Of a stretch of DNA of 64,000 nt, positions 50,379 to 64,000 are shown in pieces. How positions within the stretch are numbered: position 1 is the stretch's first letter; every line of letters starts with the position of its first letter. The translations under genes and the position numbers were made by a program. Location: assembly GCA_951217055.1 (NCBI GenBank), contig OX578276.1:58899307-58963306 (forward strand), given 5' to 3'. The notes below the pieces were generated by a model. The model was not told the DNA's origin. It saw only the letters and a list, made by a program, of their open reading frames with translations, and ran no database searches. The stretch is from Gerris lacustris (Eukaryota > Arthropoda > Insecta > Hemiptera > Gerridae).

Positions 50379-51020
50379 GCTCCGATCTTACCAAAGGTAA
50401 CGGAAGAATTGTGATCATTAAAAAAAAAAATATTTTTTGGTCTTCAAATAAAAAAATAAAATCCTAGACAGAAATCCGTTTCAGACAGCAGAGAACTTTT
50501 TGTTTGACTGGTCAATCTTTCAGTCGGTTTGCCGTTCAACATGCGCAAAAACTTTTTCAATTAACATAATATGCAGATATATCTTTAAAAGTACTTTTTT
50601 GTTGATAGCATGGTTTGTTAATAGTCGCCCACAGATAGTCCCATATTAATTTTAACAGTCTGCGTATTAAATATTGCTAAATTGATACTTATAATAATGT
50701 AAAAAGCAAAACAATTTAGACAGATTTTTAAAAAAGTGTGCCAATTGGTGTGGCAGTGGCATGTAGCTTCCTCGCGTTCTATCACGTTTTACTTTTACAA
50801 CCTATTTATATTACAAGGGACGATCTATGGGCTACTTAAGACAAACTATTTAAATTTCTTCAAAATCATGTGAGTTAAAGATAAAGGTGTTAATTACAAG
50901 TTTGTGTCCACGTGAATGAGAAAAGAATGGTGAAATTTATATTTACATTATTTATATAAAACCTAAAAAAAAATCATTCTACAGTTAAACTCCAAGCTTC
51001 CAAGCTTACCAAAGAAAGCA
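50379..51020. repeat. Family A fragments in opposite directions
   Basis: A plus copy starts at about 50380 (GCTCCGATCTTACCAAAGGT) and runs to about 50740. The text GTGTGGCAGTGGCATGTAGC at 50749 then starts a minus copy. A further left-end word (GCTTCCAAGCTTACCAAAG) lies at about 50996. Confidence 0.65.
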
Positions 51021-51489
51021 GATGCAAAATAGGTAGGTAGGATTTAATAAATTAGACCATAATAGGTCGTAAATGATGAATAAACAGGTCAAGTGTGTGC
51101 TAGTCAGCACACAGCGAGGGTCTGTAGGCCACACTGTATAGTTTAAGTAGTACCCTATTGATGGTGTTTTTTTAAATGCTAAAAAGCTTACTTTGAACTA
51201 TCCTATATGGGTCTGATATTCTCAAAACACATAAACAAACTTCCGATAAAGCTTTTTTTGCCACTGAACCGTAAATACCAACCATATAAACCAATATAAC
51301 AACATATAAATACAACCATATAAACAATATATAAATACAACCAATCGAAAAGACCATAATTATAAAAAAGCGTATTTTGTCAATAAAAAATAAAATAATA
51401 TTTTTTTCGAAATTTCCAATAAGTGGTATTTTTACTTTTGGTCGAAGAATGTTCAGGAATATTTTCAGATTTTTTGCACTTCACAATAG

Positions 51490-51847
51490 CGAGATAGAGG
51501 GGGGGGGGACACGTTTCACACCCGCTTCAAACTCGCCTACGCTCGCCCTATCAAAGTTATAACCAAATAATTATATATTTATGTAATTTGCTCGACGACC
51601 CTTTCATATGATACCCCTGCTCACGGTGTCGAAAAAAAAAGTAAAATTTTTAACCCCTAAGTTTTTTTTGAAAAATATTTCTTTTAAGTCGCTATATTTT
51701 TAAAATATGTGGGTAGGACACATACATGCCAAATTTCCAAGTGATCGGACGAAAGGTGTAGCCGTGAGAGCATGCGACAGGACGGACGGACAGACACACG
51801 CAGGAAAATATAAGGGTCCTTGGTTTTGCCTACGGACCCTAAAAATC
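51490..51847 (-). repeat. Family B dispersed repeat, minus copy
   Basis: Reverse complement starts TTTTTAGGGTCCGTAGGCAA, then GGACCCTTATA and CTGTCCGTCCGTCC, which matches the heads at 225 and 17085. An 11-G run lies at about 51499. Confidence 0.6.
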
Positions 51848-52525
51848 ATTGGAGTGAGGAAGCTATATGCCACACTAATAGGCAGATTGTATTACTTGTA
51901 AATTGTATATACTTGTAAAATATTAAAAATAGATAAATAAATAAAACCATCCAATTAGTGTGGCACATAGCTTCTTCGCGTCCTATCGCAGTGTTATATA
52001 CTTTTACAAAATTATTGTCTAATTTATTTACTTTTCTTCTTCTTTTCTTATTTATTTTAAATATGTAACAACTTATTTTGATTTTTTGTATGAATAGAGG
52101 AATCAATTACCAAAAAGTTTATAAGCACAAACGGATGAAATTATTATAGGACTATCCAGGATACTTTCGACAAACCATTCACATTTGTTATAAATTGGAT
52201 GACTATATAGGTATTCATAAAAGGAGAACGTTAAAGACAAACTACAATGCGCAGAAGGTTGAAACTAACAAGGGACCAATAATGGGCTAATTATAATAAC
52301 ATTTAATTCAAATTGCATCAATAAAATCATTTGGTTTTTTTTTGCAAAAGTGTTGGTAAACCGACTTACAGACAGATACGGGACCAAATATATTCACTAC
52401 AGTCTAAAATGGAATCTGTTCAGGAATATTCGAAATTGCAGACGTTAATAAAATAGTTATTTTTCTTCGTTTGTTTTTTTTTTTTTCCTCGATCGCCGTA
52501 TCCTTTGGTAAGCTCGGAATTAGTT
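51848..52525 (-). repeat. Family A copy with a facing end fragment
   Basis: A right-end fragment on the plus strand (GAGGAAGCTATATGCCACAC) at 51855 faces the start of a minus copy (AGTGTGGCACATAGCTTCTT) at about 51957. The minus copy runs to TTTGGTAAGCTCGGAATTAG at about 52522 through the usual markers, including ACGGGACCAAATATATTC. Confidence 0.7.
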
Positions 52526-52571
52526 ATAAAAAAATCGGGTACGGGGTACCTCGGAACTTTTCCTCACTTCA

Positions 52572-52612
52572 GAGGCCACTAAAGTGGCCTCTCCTGCTGC
52601 TTCGCAGTAGGA
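52572..52612 (+). other. Two adjacent perfect or near-perfect hairpins
   Basis: GAGGCCACT-AA-AGTGGCCTC (52572-52591, 9-bp stem, 2-nt loop) is followed at once by CTCCTGCTGC-TTC-GCAGTAGGAG (10-bp stem with one mismatch). If transcribed they would form a compact double stem-loop in front of the 5S-like segment. Confidence 0.85.
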
Positions 52613-52614
52613 GG

Positions 52615-52662
52615 AAGCAGCATTGGACGTGGTCAGTACTTGGATGGGTGACCGTCCTGAAC
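52615..52662 (+). promoter_or_regulatory. 5S rRNA-like internal control region (A box, IE, C box)
   Basis: AAGCAGCATTGGACGTGG then TCAGTACTTGGATGGGTGACC lines up with the part of metazoan 5S rRNA that contains the Pol III type 1 promoter. Against the Drosophila 5S text as I recall it, about 33 of the first 40 positions agree. The 5' half and 3' end of 5S rRNA are absent, so this is not a 5S gene. It could drive Pol III transcription if TFIIIA still binds, which is inference. Confidence 0.65.
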
Positions 52663-53343
52663 TAACTGATTTATTATCATTCTTAAAAAAAACCTTATTT
52701 TTAATACCTATATTTTATTTAATTATTTGAAGAGATGTAAACAAACTTTGACGTCATCAAAATTATCGCACTAATAAATAATTATATTCGCTTATAACTT
52801 TTAAACTAATTAATGGAATTTCATCGGGTTTTTTTTATATTTGTTCTTTAATTTTTTCCGGTTCCAACGATATGCTATATGTCAAAAACCTATTTATATT
52901 TTCAGTATTATTAACCGTCAAAGTTTAAAAATTCAAAAATTTATAACTTCAAAATGGCGGCCAAAATCAAAATGAAATTTAGTGGGCTTGTTTGTCATAC
53001 AGAGAGGTACATTGAAGCCAAATTTCAACTTGATCAGGACCATTTTCGATTTATTACGATTTTTTAAAATTATTTCTGACTCAGCAAACTGGGTTCAAGA
53101 TGGCGGAAAAAAGTTGATTTTCCGGGCGGCTCAACTACAGGTTAGGACTGATTTTTCTGCCAAGTTTCAACTCTCTAGGTTAAATACCTTGGGCGCTACG
53201 ATGATAACACACATACATACGTCATGCTGAAAACCACTCAGGAGGTCTTTAAAACACCTAAAGCGGATAATTCCGTTGAAATCTCGAAAAAAAAATTTTT
53301 GGTGAAAACAATACTTTTCCTACTATTAGTAGTGAGGAAAAGT

Positions 53344-55079
53344 AAAAATTAAAATAACAAATATAGATTTATTAAATACAGTAAAAATGTAGTTTCTTTC
53401 AACAATTTGCTAAAAGTTATTAGGTAAAATCCATCATAGGACGAGAAAAAAAGTCCTGTTATAACAATATTAGATCATTTCATGGGATGCCACCAACGTT
53501 CTTTCGTCATTCAACGACCCTTCATTCAATATTAAAGATATTAAACAGGATGGTTGGTTTTAGGGAATGTTTGATTACAGAATGCCACCATTAGATGCCA
53601 ATTTAATGCTAGAACTAAGAGGATATCCGTTACTCGGGGTTCTGGAATATTATCAGGCAACATTAGATGCATAAAGGGCGGCTGCGGCAGCCACGCGCCC
53701 TTTACACGCGCCACTAACTCAGATTATTGCCAATAAGACCCGTCTAGGGTAGAACCTAGTACTATGGTCTTAACGGCGACAATTCTGTGGAATTACTAAA
53801 CTAAAGGTCGTTCCAGGTATTCTCTATTTAGTGTCGCATCTTATCAAAGCAGGATACCATATCACCTTAATAGACTTACAACCTCGTAGTGTTTGCCTCC
53901 ATGGTGTGCCTATTCAAAACGATCATGCGGTAAGCTGCTACTTTAATAAGAGGAGATTATATTCCTGAGATCATTGCCTTTTCCTTAGGATATTGCCTTG
54001 TTGCTCCCTCCGGAAATTGAATTATATTCAATGAGCAACTTGAAAATTATAAAGGAGTTGTGAGCGTCTTAGTTCTTACGCTGGTAAAATTAAAAATGAA
54101 ATAGTTAAATTTTCTGGAAAACCTCATAATAATTATATTTTAATTACTTACGTCATATCTGACAAGAATTTTAAAACAATGTTTGAAAAAATAAATAAAT
54201 ATGTACAGTGATATTTTATACATATTACCATAAATATCTTGCTACATTTAATCCCTCTTCAGTAACTTCGTTAGGAGTATACTTCGAATTTTTACTACTC
54301 AAAAAAAAAATTTTTGTTTTCATTAAAAAGAAAATCAATTGTCTCTTATTTTTTAGGTAGAACGATTTTTCGTCCAGACCTTGTTATAGTTAATTTTTCC
54401 TTCGACGTATTATCTTCTTCAAATTTTTCATTAGGGGTATATGCTGACATGTCTCTGGAAATATTAATTTCTTTTAATTGTACTCTACCAGTAAAACATT
54501 TATTAAATTTGATCACAACTTCAAATGGTAATTCATAGGAACTTTCCACACATTTCTTAACTCGATAAATGTTCTCACTAATTCATGAGTATTGGTCTCC
54601 AAATTTTAAAAAACAAACATTTTCCTGCTATTTGTCTGTTTGACTGCTACAGGGTTTATTTTCTCCGTCTGATTTTGAATTCTTTTAACAAAACTTTCCG
54701 AGTAAAATTTGACTTTAGGTGGGTCTAGGTGGGTCACAAATTCTTCAGATAGTTTGACCGTTTTTCCATAACCATATCAAACTATCCATTTCGTATAGAA
54801 TTCTATTTTAACTGTTTTGCCCCACTATTCCTAAATTGAGCAACTTCTGCCCATTTTGTGTAAAGTTCGATGCATCAAATCAATGCCAAATGACAATCAA
54901 ATCAATGAGTAACCCACTAATAATTTTTAAACTTGGTATTATTGTTCAACCAGTTATCAGAACTTTATGTAAGAGGAAAATGTTTGTTTTTAAAGATTTG
55001 GAGACCTCTACTTATGTATCTGTGAAAACTAAACGTAAATATGTAATATTTACTAAGGAATATAGAGAATTATTGAGCT
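53344..55079. other. Unrecognised
   Basis: 53480-54000 is moderately G+C-rich and holds a short hairpin (AAAGGGCG ... CGCCCTTT, about 53675-53706). No supported frame. Confidence 0.4.
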
Positions 55080-55365
55080 GAGCGAAGCGAAGCTCATATA
55101 CTACACTTGCATTTGGTTGGACACATACTCCTTCTGAACGGCAGAACCGATCCGCACAAAATTCGGCACGGTCATAGTTACCAGCCACAGGATGGTATAA
55201 ATCAGAAATGGTCCAAATTGGTACATAGGGGTATGGGGTACAAAAGTTAAAATACTATATGCCCTTCATAATGCACGTCGTTAGAAAGCTCTTTATGAGT
55301 ACAGTTATTGTTGTTATGTTCACTTTTGTCATATTTTTATTTATGAGTGGGGTAAAATAGAAAAA
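55080..55365 (-). repeat. Diverged unit of the 25.4-27.5 kb array, minus strand
   Basis: Reverse complement order of array markers: TTGGTACATAGGGGTATGGG, GTACAAAAGT, CTTCATAATGC, GAAAGCTCTTTATGAGTACA, TGTCATATTTTTATTTATGA and GGGGTAAAAT. It is preceded by a GAGCGAAGCGAAGCTC palindrome that may be a head motif. Confidence 0.6.
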
Positions 55366-58310
55366 CAGTGGAAAAAATGCTTTTTAATTAAAAATTAGAA
55401 ATATTACTATTTTTGATCCGATTTCAGCTGTTTATAATTAAAAATGTTTATTGTTAACTACCAGCAGTTTAATATTGAGCACTGCATTATTTCGCTATTA
55501 AAAACATTGCATGATATTGTTCTAATTATTTAATTAGTTATTGAGCCAAATATAATAATCTATCAAATGCAGATTCTTAAAAAAGCGATGTGGAGTTACA
55601 TCTCCCGTCAACAAGTAGGGCAAGTTTTTGATAAATGTGATCATGGCGTGATGCAAACAAATTAATGTAATATGAATATTAACGCATGAATATAATTTAA
55701 GATTATAATGCACGCTCAGCTCAGTATTGCAAGCAGACAACTGCATTGCACACCTAGTATTTTAATTTCTTATGGCATATATCTAACAAGAATTTTAAGG
55801 GTCTTGCTCTTCAGAATTTTAAAACAATGTTTAATAAAATAAATATGTACAGTGATTTTATCAAACTGCATTATCCTGCTGAAAACTACTTATCATGGAC
55901 TTGCTTAACTTTTCAATTTATAAAATTGATGAAATAAAATACGTTGTAATAATTTGATATTATATATCACTCTGCTTTTAATTTTCCACTTTAGAAACTT
56001 CTCCTCAATTCATTGCTTCCTTAATAACTTTACTTTATTATCATGCGATATAAAAACTTTTTGCCACAATTTGCCAAAGGGCTAGGTAGACCTTTGTCTT
56101 TATATCGGCTAACAAAAGTAAGGCGTTACAGTACCGCAATATTAAATAAATATGTCTCTCGGTATATTTTAAGTAGATTTAGTGAAACACCTTAGGTAAT
56201 TTATTCCCATATATTATTTAATTTATATAAGTGGATATAATTTGTTAAGTCAATTTAAAATAAACTTTTTTTTATAAGCCAAATATATTTATTCACTTGA
56301 ATTACTCAACACACATTGTGTACTGGATTTAAATTAAACTTGTTTATTTATTATTGGTTGTTAGAGCTTTGCTATTTTGTATAAATGGACTACATAACAG
56401 TTTATCTTGACTTATAAAAAAAAAAAAATAATAATCAAACATAATTTAAGTAATTTTGCGTTACACATATAAGAAAGATTGCTCAGCGATGAAAGATTGT
56501 GAAGACGTTCAAACCAATTATTATTTAGTTTAATTTGATACTGACTTAGTGATTACATGTACTGACATTTCAAAGCGTATAATACCAAGTCGATTGCACC
56601 TAGAAGTGTAGTAGGCTAGAGCTCACATGGTAAGTTGATACACAATACGAACCACTCTGATTATGTTGTTCTAAGTGTCAATTGTAAGTGAGATGTTAGA
56701 GGACACGCTCAGTGATCAGTATAACGAGCTTTGATTCTCTACTCTGCACTGATACTATTGTTAGCTTTATATCCCAGGAAAATAGGCTAGTAATTATGAA
56801 AGTAGTAGTCCTCGACGCTCTTTGACGGTGTAATGAGAGCCATGTCATCCTTGTCCACTTACCGCGGCCCTGCCCTTCACGGCTTCACAAGGGCACACCT
56901 TGTCACACTGTGGTGAATTTATCGATCAATGCCCCCTTTCATCGGCCTTATTTCGACGGGGTTAGTGGGCGAGTCCACGAGACCCTCCCTTAGAGTCCCG
57001 AATAGAATTGAATTATCAAAAGCTAAACTCGTTAACTTCAGTTATTATCGGTGATCTTGTTTAAGGGACATCCCGGGTAATCAGACCTCTTAAGTTTAAA
57101 ACAGAGAGAACCTATTATCTAAAGGAACTAGATGTGAAGTTCAATTATTGGATCCAACCCTATTACTTCTATCTTGGCAAAACTAATAACTATCATTAAG
57201 CTAGGTACAAATAAACCAAGAATCTACCCTTCAAACAGCTACTGCTGATGAATAATTAGTCATTAAACACGATAAAATAAACTATAACTATTAAATACTC
57301 CAATTAGTCAGAAGGTATTAATTACAAACTTCTTGGGTAAAAGATAGTTCACTGTATATCTATCTAATAACTGTGTATTATTATAACATTGTATACAAAA
57401 ATAATTGGTTTTATACTATACGCAAATGGTATAGAAATGCATACATTTCCGTTATTATAAACGCTGGCCTTTAAAATAAATTTTATTAATTTTAATTGGT
57501 ACTGTTCGATTTTCTTCCCTGCACTAAATGCTTTATTTATTAAAATAAACTAGTCCCATCCGCAATCAAAAACAAAAAAAAAAAATAAATAAATAATAAA
57601 AATAAAATAAATTCGATCTCTCCATTGTTAACTATTAGGTAAGTAGGGTTTGATTTAGATTTACCCACTAATTATGTCAAAATAAGTTATGAATTGCTTA
57701 TATAGTTGTAATATCATTCAGTTAATATCTCATCGAAATCATTTTAACTAACCAGATCATACATTATTATTAGCAATAATATCACCGATGCGAGACAGTC
57801 TGTCTCCATTTCCTACAGTCTTATCTTTGTTGAGATTTTCTTTATGCTCCTCCATATCTCTGAAATAATATCATGAATAAAACGCAATTAATATTGCAAA
57901 CTTTAAATTTCTTGTTTTTATTAATTGTTTATATCAAACAATATATGTTGGAAGGGATCGTCCCCAAATATAAAGCTAAAATTGATTTCTCGAGGTATAT
58001 AAATTCTAATAATTTTATGCATAAAATACCTTCGAAATTAGTTCGGAAATATCAGCAAGATATTTTAAAATAATACTGTATTTGACTCTTAAGCATTGTT
58101 ATTTGACTTAAATCGTGTGATTTAGTCAACAATTTCAAAACACGAATGAATTAAATGTAAATGAGACACATTATATTTTCATTCATAATTTGAATTTAGA
58201 TTGGTGTATGATTATAAATAAAAGGGGGCTAAAATACAATATTCTAATAGATATTTGTTTTCAAAGAAGAATTAAAGTTATCTAACGAATCAATTAAAGG
58301 AATGGGAAAA
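55366..58310. other. Unrecognised; one GC-richer patch
   Basis: 56800-57010 is richer in G+C. Its minus strand has a donor-like GCCGCGGTAAGTGG at about 56870-56850. No open frame supports an exon. The remainder is AT-rich. Confidence 0.35.
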
Positions 58311-61261
<2,951 letters not shown>

Positions 61262-61676
61262 GCAGAAGATATCGTGCAAAAAAGTATGGACTATGTGATT
61301 TTCATGATCCTGAGTACGAACTTAATTATACCAATAATCAAGTTGATCGTAGATTGTCACTTAATTGGTTAGTTAGTCAAATAAGATTACTCCAAATAAA
61401 AGAGGTCACCTATTCAGTGATAAACTACTTACAACTTGATTTTTGGTCTACTAACTAATTTCGTACTCAGGATCATGAAAATAACATTGCCCACCAAAAA
61501 GGGCGGGACATGGCCGCTCTCCACCGGTTTGTTTTTTTTCAAATGCCTATTGCCAAGCTATGTTCCGTAGATGAACTTAGCCGACCACATATTCTTGACA
61601 GGCACCAAAAGATTTTCTTGTACACAAAATTCTAGCATGATGTTAGCCAGACACTTTTTTGCACGCTATCTCCTGG
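61262..61676. mobile_element. TIR MITE interrupted by a smaller MITE
   Basis: Outer ends: GCAGAAGATATCGTGCAAAA then AAGT on the left, and ACTTTTTTGCACGCTATCTC then CTGG on the right, with mismatches in the left copy. Inside is a second palindrome (61298-61482). Non-coding. Confidence 0.7.
61298..61482. mobile_element. Inner palindromic MITE
   Basis: The ends TTTTCATGATCCTGAGTACG and CGTACTCAGGATCATGAAAA match over 20 bp exactly. The arms continue for about 55 bp each (through AATCAAGTTG / CAACTTGATT). Confidence 0.85.
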
Positions 61677-62501
61677 ATTAATAAGACATTTTGATTTTAA
61701 CGGCTTTTGTTAATGAATAATGCTATAGTGGTAATATTTGCATTCTTACCTGATAGGCTCCTTGCTTGCTTCTAGGAAACTATTGGTTTTTAATTATTCT
61801 CATGGCAACATTGCACGTATATCATATGAGTCAATCAGAATACAGTTAATATTTTTCTGTAAATGTTTATAAGTCCAAATGCTGATTTAAGTTTAATTTA
61901 AGTGTGATAAATAATAAAACCAAAAATCTAATTTATATTTCACAATTTTACAACCTATGAATATAACATAATAAAATAAACGTTTTTTTCAATTTAATTT
62001 ACCAATTAAGAAGCATTTATAGAATTAATATAATAACAACTAACGAATAAAACATAAAAGACCTTTGCTCTTTTGTGGCTGAAATATAAATTTTTGTGAT
62101 TCCATAGCCCTTTGATTTGACTTACTTTTCTGCTTTAATGTAATAATATCATCTCTGCATCACTTTTCCCTATATTTGTATCAAGCTCCATTACGTAATT
62201 GAGGGCAAAGCTATGACCCATTTAAGATATTCTTTGATCTTTTTATATTATATATTATTTATATTTTATATACTTCCTGCTTATAATTTTCCTGCTTTAA
62301 GGATAACTTATTACAATTGTTAATAGTTTTATTAAAGCAGGTTAGCTTGAGGTAAAAAATAACATTTGTTAAAGTGAATTAATATTGATAATATGTACCT
62401 ATACATTAACTAAAGATTATTTTGAGTTTATTATTTACCTTATCTACTCAAATAATGTTTTTTTTCTTTATATAATATATAATACGTATATGGTGAAGTA
62501 T
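61677..62501. other. Nothing recognised
   Basis: AT-rich sequence with no supported feature. Confidence 0.4.
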
Positions 62502-62715
62502 AGTGATGGGCATAATCGATTAAAATAATCGTTTAATCGATTATGCAACAATAATCGAATGCTCGTAATCGTTTATTTATAATCGGTATATGAGACCGAT
62601 TATTTGATCGCTCGAAGTTAGTTCAACTCAATTCGATTATTATTCGAAATCGTTCTCATAATCGAGTGATCGGCTCCGGGTCCGATCACTCGTAATCGAA
62701 ATTCCACCCATCGCT
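62502..62715. mobile_element. AATCGATT-rich MITE-like element
   Basis: The left end AGTGATGGGCATAATCGATT and right end CACCCATCGCT are imperfect inverted ends (AGYGATGGG). The interior is dense in AATCG/CGATT words in both directions. Such ends are seen in hAT MITEs of animals; no 8-bp duplication is evident here. Confidence 0.5.
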
Positions 62716-62749
62716 CGTTCACTGAATATAATTTATTCTTGAATCGGAC

Positions 62750-62995
62750 GCTCAGAATCGAAATGTCGGTGCCTGCATTTCGAATCTTTTTACAATCGAA
62801 TACCTAGGCCCAAGACCTAGTGCCTAACCCAGTTACTTACTAGTTACCGATACCGAGCACTGTCATTCGGAATCGAAATGTCGGCGCTTGCATTTCGAAT
62901 CTTTTCATAATCGGACAATCGGATACCTAGTCCTAGTGCCTAAGCCTGTTACAATAATAACCAATACCGAGCACTGTCATTAATGCTGCCGCGTC
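62750..62995. repeat. 115-bp tandem duplication
   Basis: AATCGAAATGTCGGTGCCTG at 62756 recurs as AATCGAAATGTCGGCGCTTG at 62871. TACCGAGCACTGTCATT occurs at 62851 and 62965. Each unit has a CGAAATG...CATTTCG palindrome. Confidence 0.85.
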
Positions 62996-63540
62996 CTAAT
63001 ACGAACCATTTCATAATTATGAAAACAATTCGAAATTCATGGTTCTTTCCATGTATTATGTTTTTTAAAATATTTTATATTTTAAGTTTTAAGTAAGTAA
63101 TTCCAATATAGGCTTAAAATAAATATTGATTTCACACCACGTTTCAATTATCCATTAAAATCTAGTAAATCTCTCTTTTCCTTAAAAACCTCTAAATAGT
63201 TATTCCTATATTTAAGAAAAATAATTTAAAGGTAATTAAAAGTAATTATATAATAATTGTAACTATATAGTTTGAAACTTATTAAAACATAAATATAATT
63301 ATTTTAACATAATATGATACTAATTAAGTATAGCAAGCAATAACTATATTAAAAAAAAAAAAAACAGATATATAGTATATAGTTAAGATACAATTGGTTA
63401 GAGCAAAAAAAGTTTAATTTTTGAAAAACTAAAATCAGTTCAATATACAAAACTAAATTTTCCAATCACTTAAAGCAATGTAAATTATTTGTTCTCTAAA
63501 ATAATTGTGCAAGGAACGAAAACGAATGCGACTTAAACAG
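62996..63540. other. Nothing recognised
   Basis: AT-rich sequence with no supported feature. Confidence 0.4.
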
Positions 63541-63735
63541 TGTTACTACGTTTCCACAATGTTTAAATACGGATTGAATACGGGTTGAATACAGTTTTTG
63601 GATCCAAAGTGTACATGGAAACCTAGATTAAATACGATACCGATCCCATTACGATACACTAAATTCTGGGATCGTATCTGGATCGAGTTGCATGGAAACA
63701 CTTAAACTCGATCCTGACATGCGCAGAGCGCGTGT
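63541..63735. mobile_element. Possible short palindromic element
   Basis: GTTTCCACAATGTTTAAAT near the left and CATGGAAACACTTAAAC near the right are imperfect inverted words. Internal words CGATACCGATCCCA and TGGGATCGTAT also pair. The boundaries are uncertain. Confidence 0.3.
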
Positions 63736-64000
63736 CAGTGTATTTCTGTAGAAACTGTAGTCAAATCTGTTAAAATATGTAATAAAAAACATGGTTATAA
63801 AAGGTAAAGGTTACAAAATTATTTATAACCTTTAGCAAAAGTAACCAAGAAAAAGTTTGTTTTTTTATTTCGTATTGAATACCTACGGATTCTATACTAC
63901 TTAAGGATGATTCACGCTACACCGAGCCGGGGCCGTGCCGTGCCGGGCACGAGCCCTCCCACCGTGCCCCGTCCGTGCCTTCACATACATGCTACAACGA
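63736..64000. other. Window edge, GC-rich CGTGCC-type repeats
   Basis: From about 63907 the sequence turns abruptly G+C-rich with repeated GTGCC/GGCAC words (CCGTGCCGTGCCGGGCACG). It may be the start of another element that continues outside the window. Confidence 0.4.

Larger units (their letters stand above)
52556..53343 (+). mobile_element. TIR element carrying a 5S rRNA-like internal promoter region
   Basis: Perfect 13-bp inverted ends: ACTTTTCCTCACT (52556-52568) and AGTGAGGAAAAGT (53331-53343). Near the left end are two hairpins and a segment similar to the internal control region of 5S rRNA. The right end, read on the minus strand, begins ACTTTTCCTCACTACTAATA then GTAGGAAAAGTATTG, the same hairpin-plus-TATTG design as family C (36864). 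It has no coding capacity. I found no clear target duplication. Confidence 0.6.

Noticed and set aside
52615..52662. A real 5S rRNA gene
   Set aside because: Only the internal control region is present; the 5' third and the 3' pairing strand are missing, and it lies between element TIRs.

Overview
The window looks like AT-rich, gene-poor nuclear DNA from an animal, most likely an arthropod and probably an insect. The reasons are the long (TA)n, (CT)n and mononucleotide tracts, a mag-like Ty3/Gypsy LTR element primed by tRNA-Ser, a jockey-like non-LTR reverse transcriptase remnant, piggyBac-like elements at TTAA sites, a hAT-like element with an 8-bp target duplication, and many foldback/MITE-type palindromes. 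I cannot name the species. No prokaryotic operon, CRISPR array, intact host protein gene or intact tRNA/rRNA gene can be supported. Nearly everything recognisable is mobile-element DNA.

Layout. 1-5.1 kb: a repeat starting with an AGGGTTYYGTAG...ACCCTTATA motif (family B), then an element headed by a GC hairpin and ending in a TA tract. 5.16-8.04 kb: a three-level nest, with a terminal-inverted-repeat (TIR) element containing a hAT-like element (TSD CTCTAGCT) that contains a 5'-truncated jockey-like retrotransposon. 8-12.2 kb: mostly unrecognised, with a GC-richer island near 10.85-11.4 kb carrying good splice-site matches. 12.2-13.0 kb: piggyBac-like MITE. 13.57-16.23 kb: long inverted repeat around a decayed transposon gene, with a small MITE inserted in one arm only. 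18.95-21.49 kb: second long inverted repeat. 24.07-24.65 kb: almost fully palindromic MITE. 25.22-27.50 kb: element with an internal tandem array of about 300-bp units. 27.5-29.1 kb: family A repeats split by a second piggyBac-like MITE. 29-40 kb: mostly unrecognised, with a duplicated 83-bp block and family C fragments. 40.36-44.36 kb: complete-ended LTR retrotransposon with an internal deletion in reverse transcriptase. 44.5-48.7 kb: microsatellites, a head-to-head family A pair and a second non-LTR RT fragment. 50.4-53.3 kb: family A and B copies and a TIR element carrying a 5S rRNA-like internal promoter region. 55-64 kb: mostly unrecognised AT-rich DNA, (TA)n tracts, a nested MITE pair at 61.3-61.7 kb and a repeat-rich end.

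How the parts relate. The only long open frames (40.45-44.25 kb) are the Gag-protease-RT and RNase H-integrase halves of one LTR element. Its two LTRs read as identical, so insertion looks recent, yet the loss of RT motifs B and C makes it non-autonomous. The remaining elements are non-coding or decayed. The most unusual structures are the 5S-like TIR element (52556-53343), the triple nest (5.16-8.04 kb), the element with an internal satellite-like array (25.2-27.5 kb), and the long foldback arms that could form hairpin RNA if transcribed.
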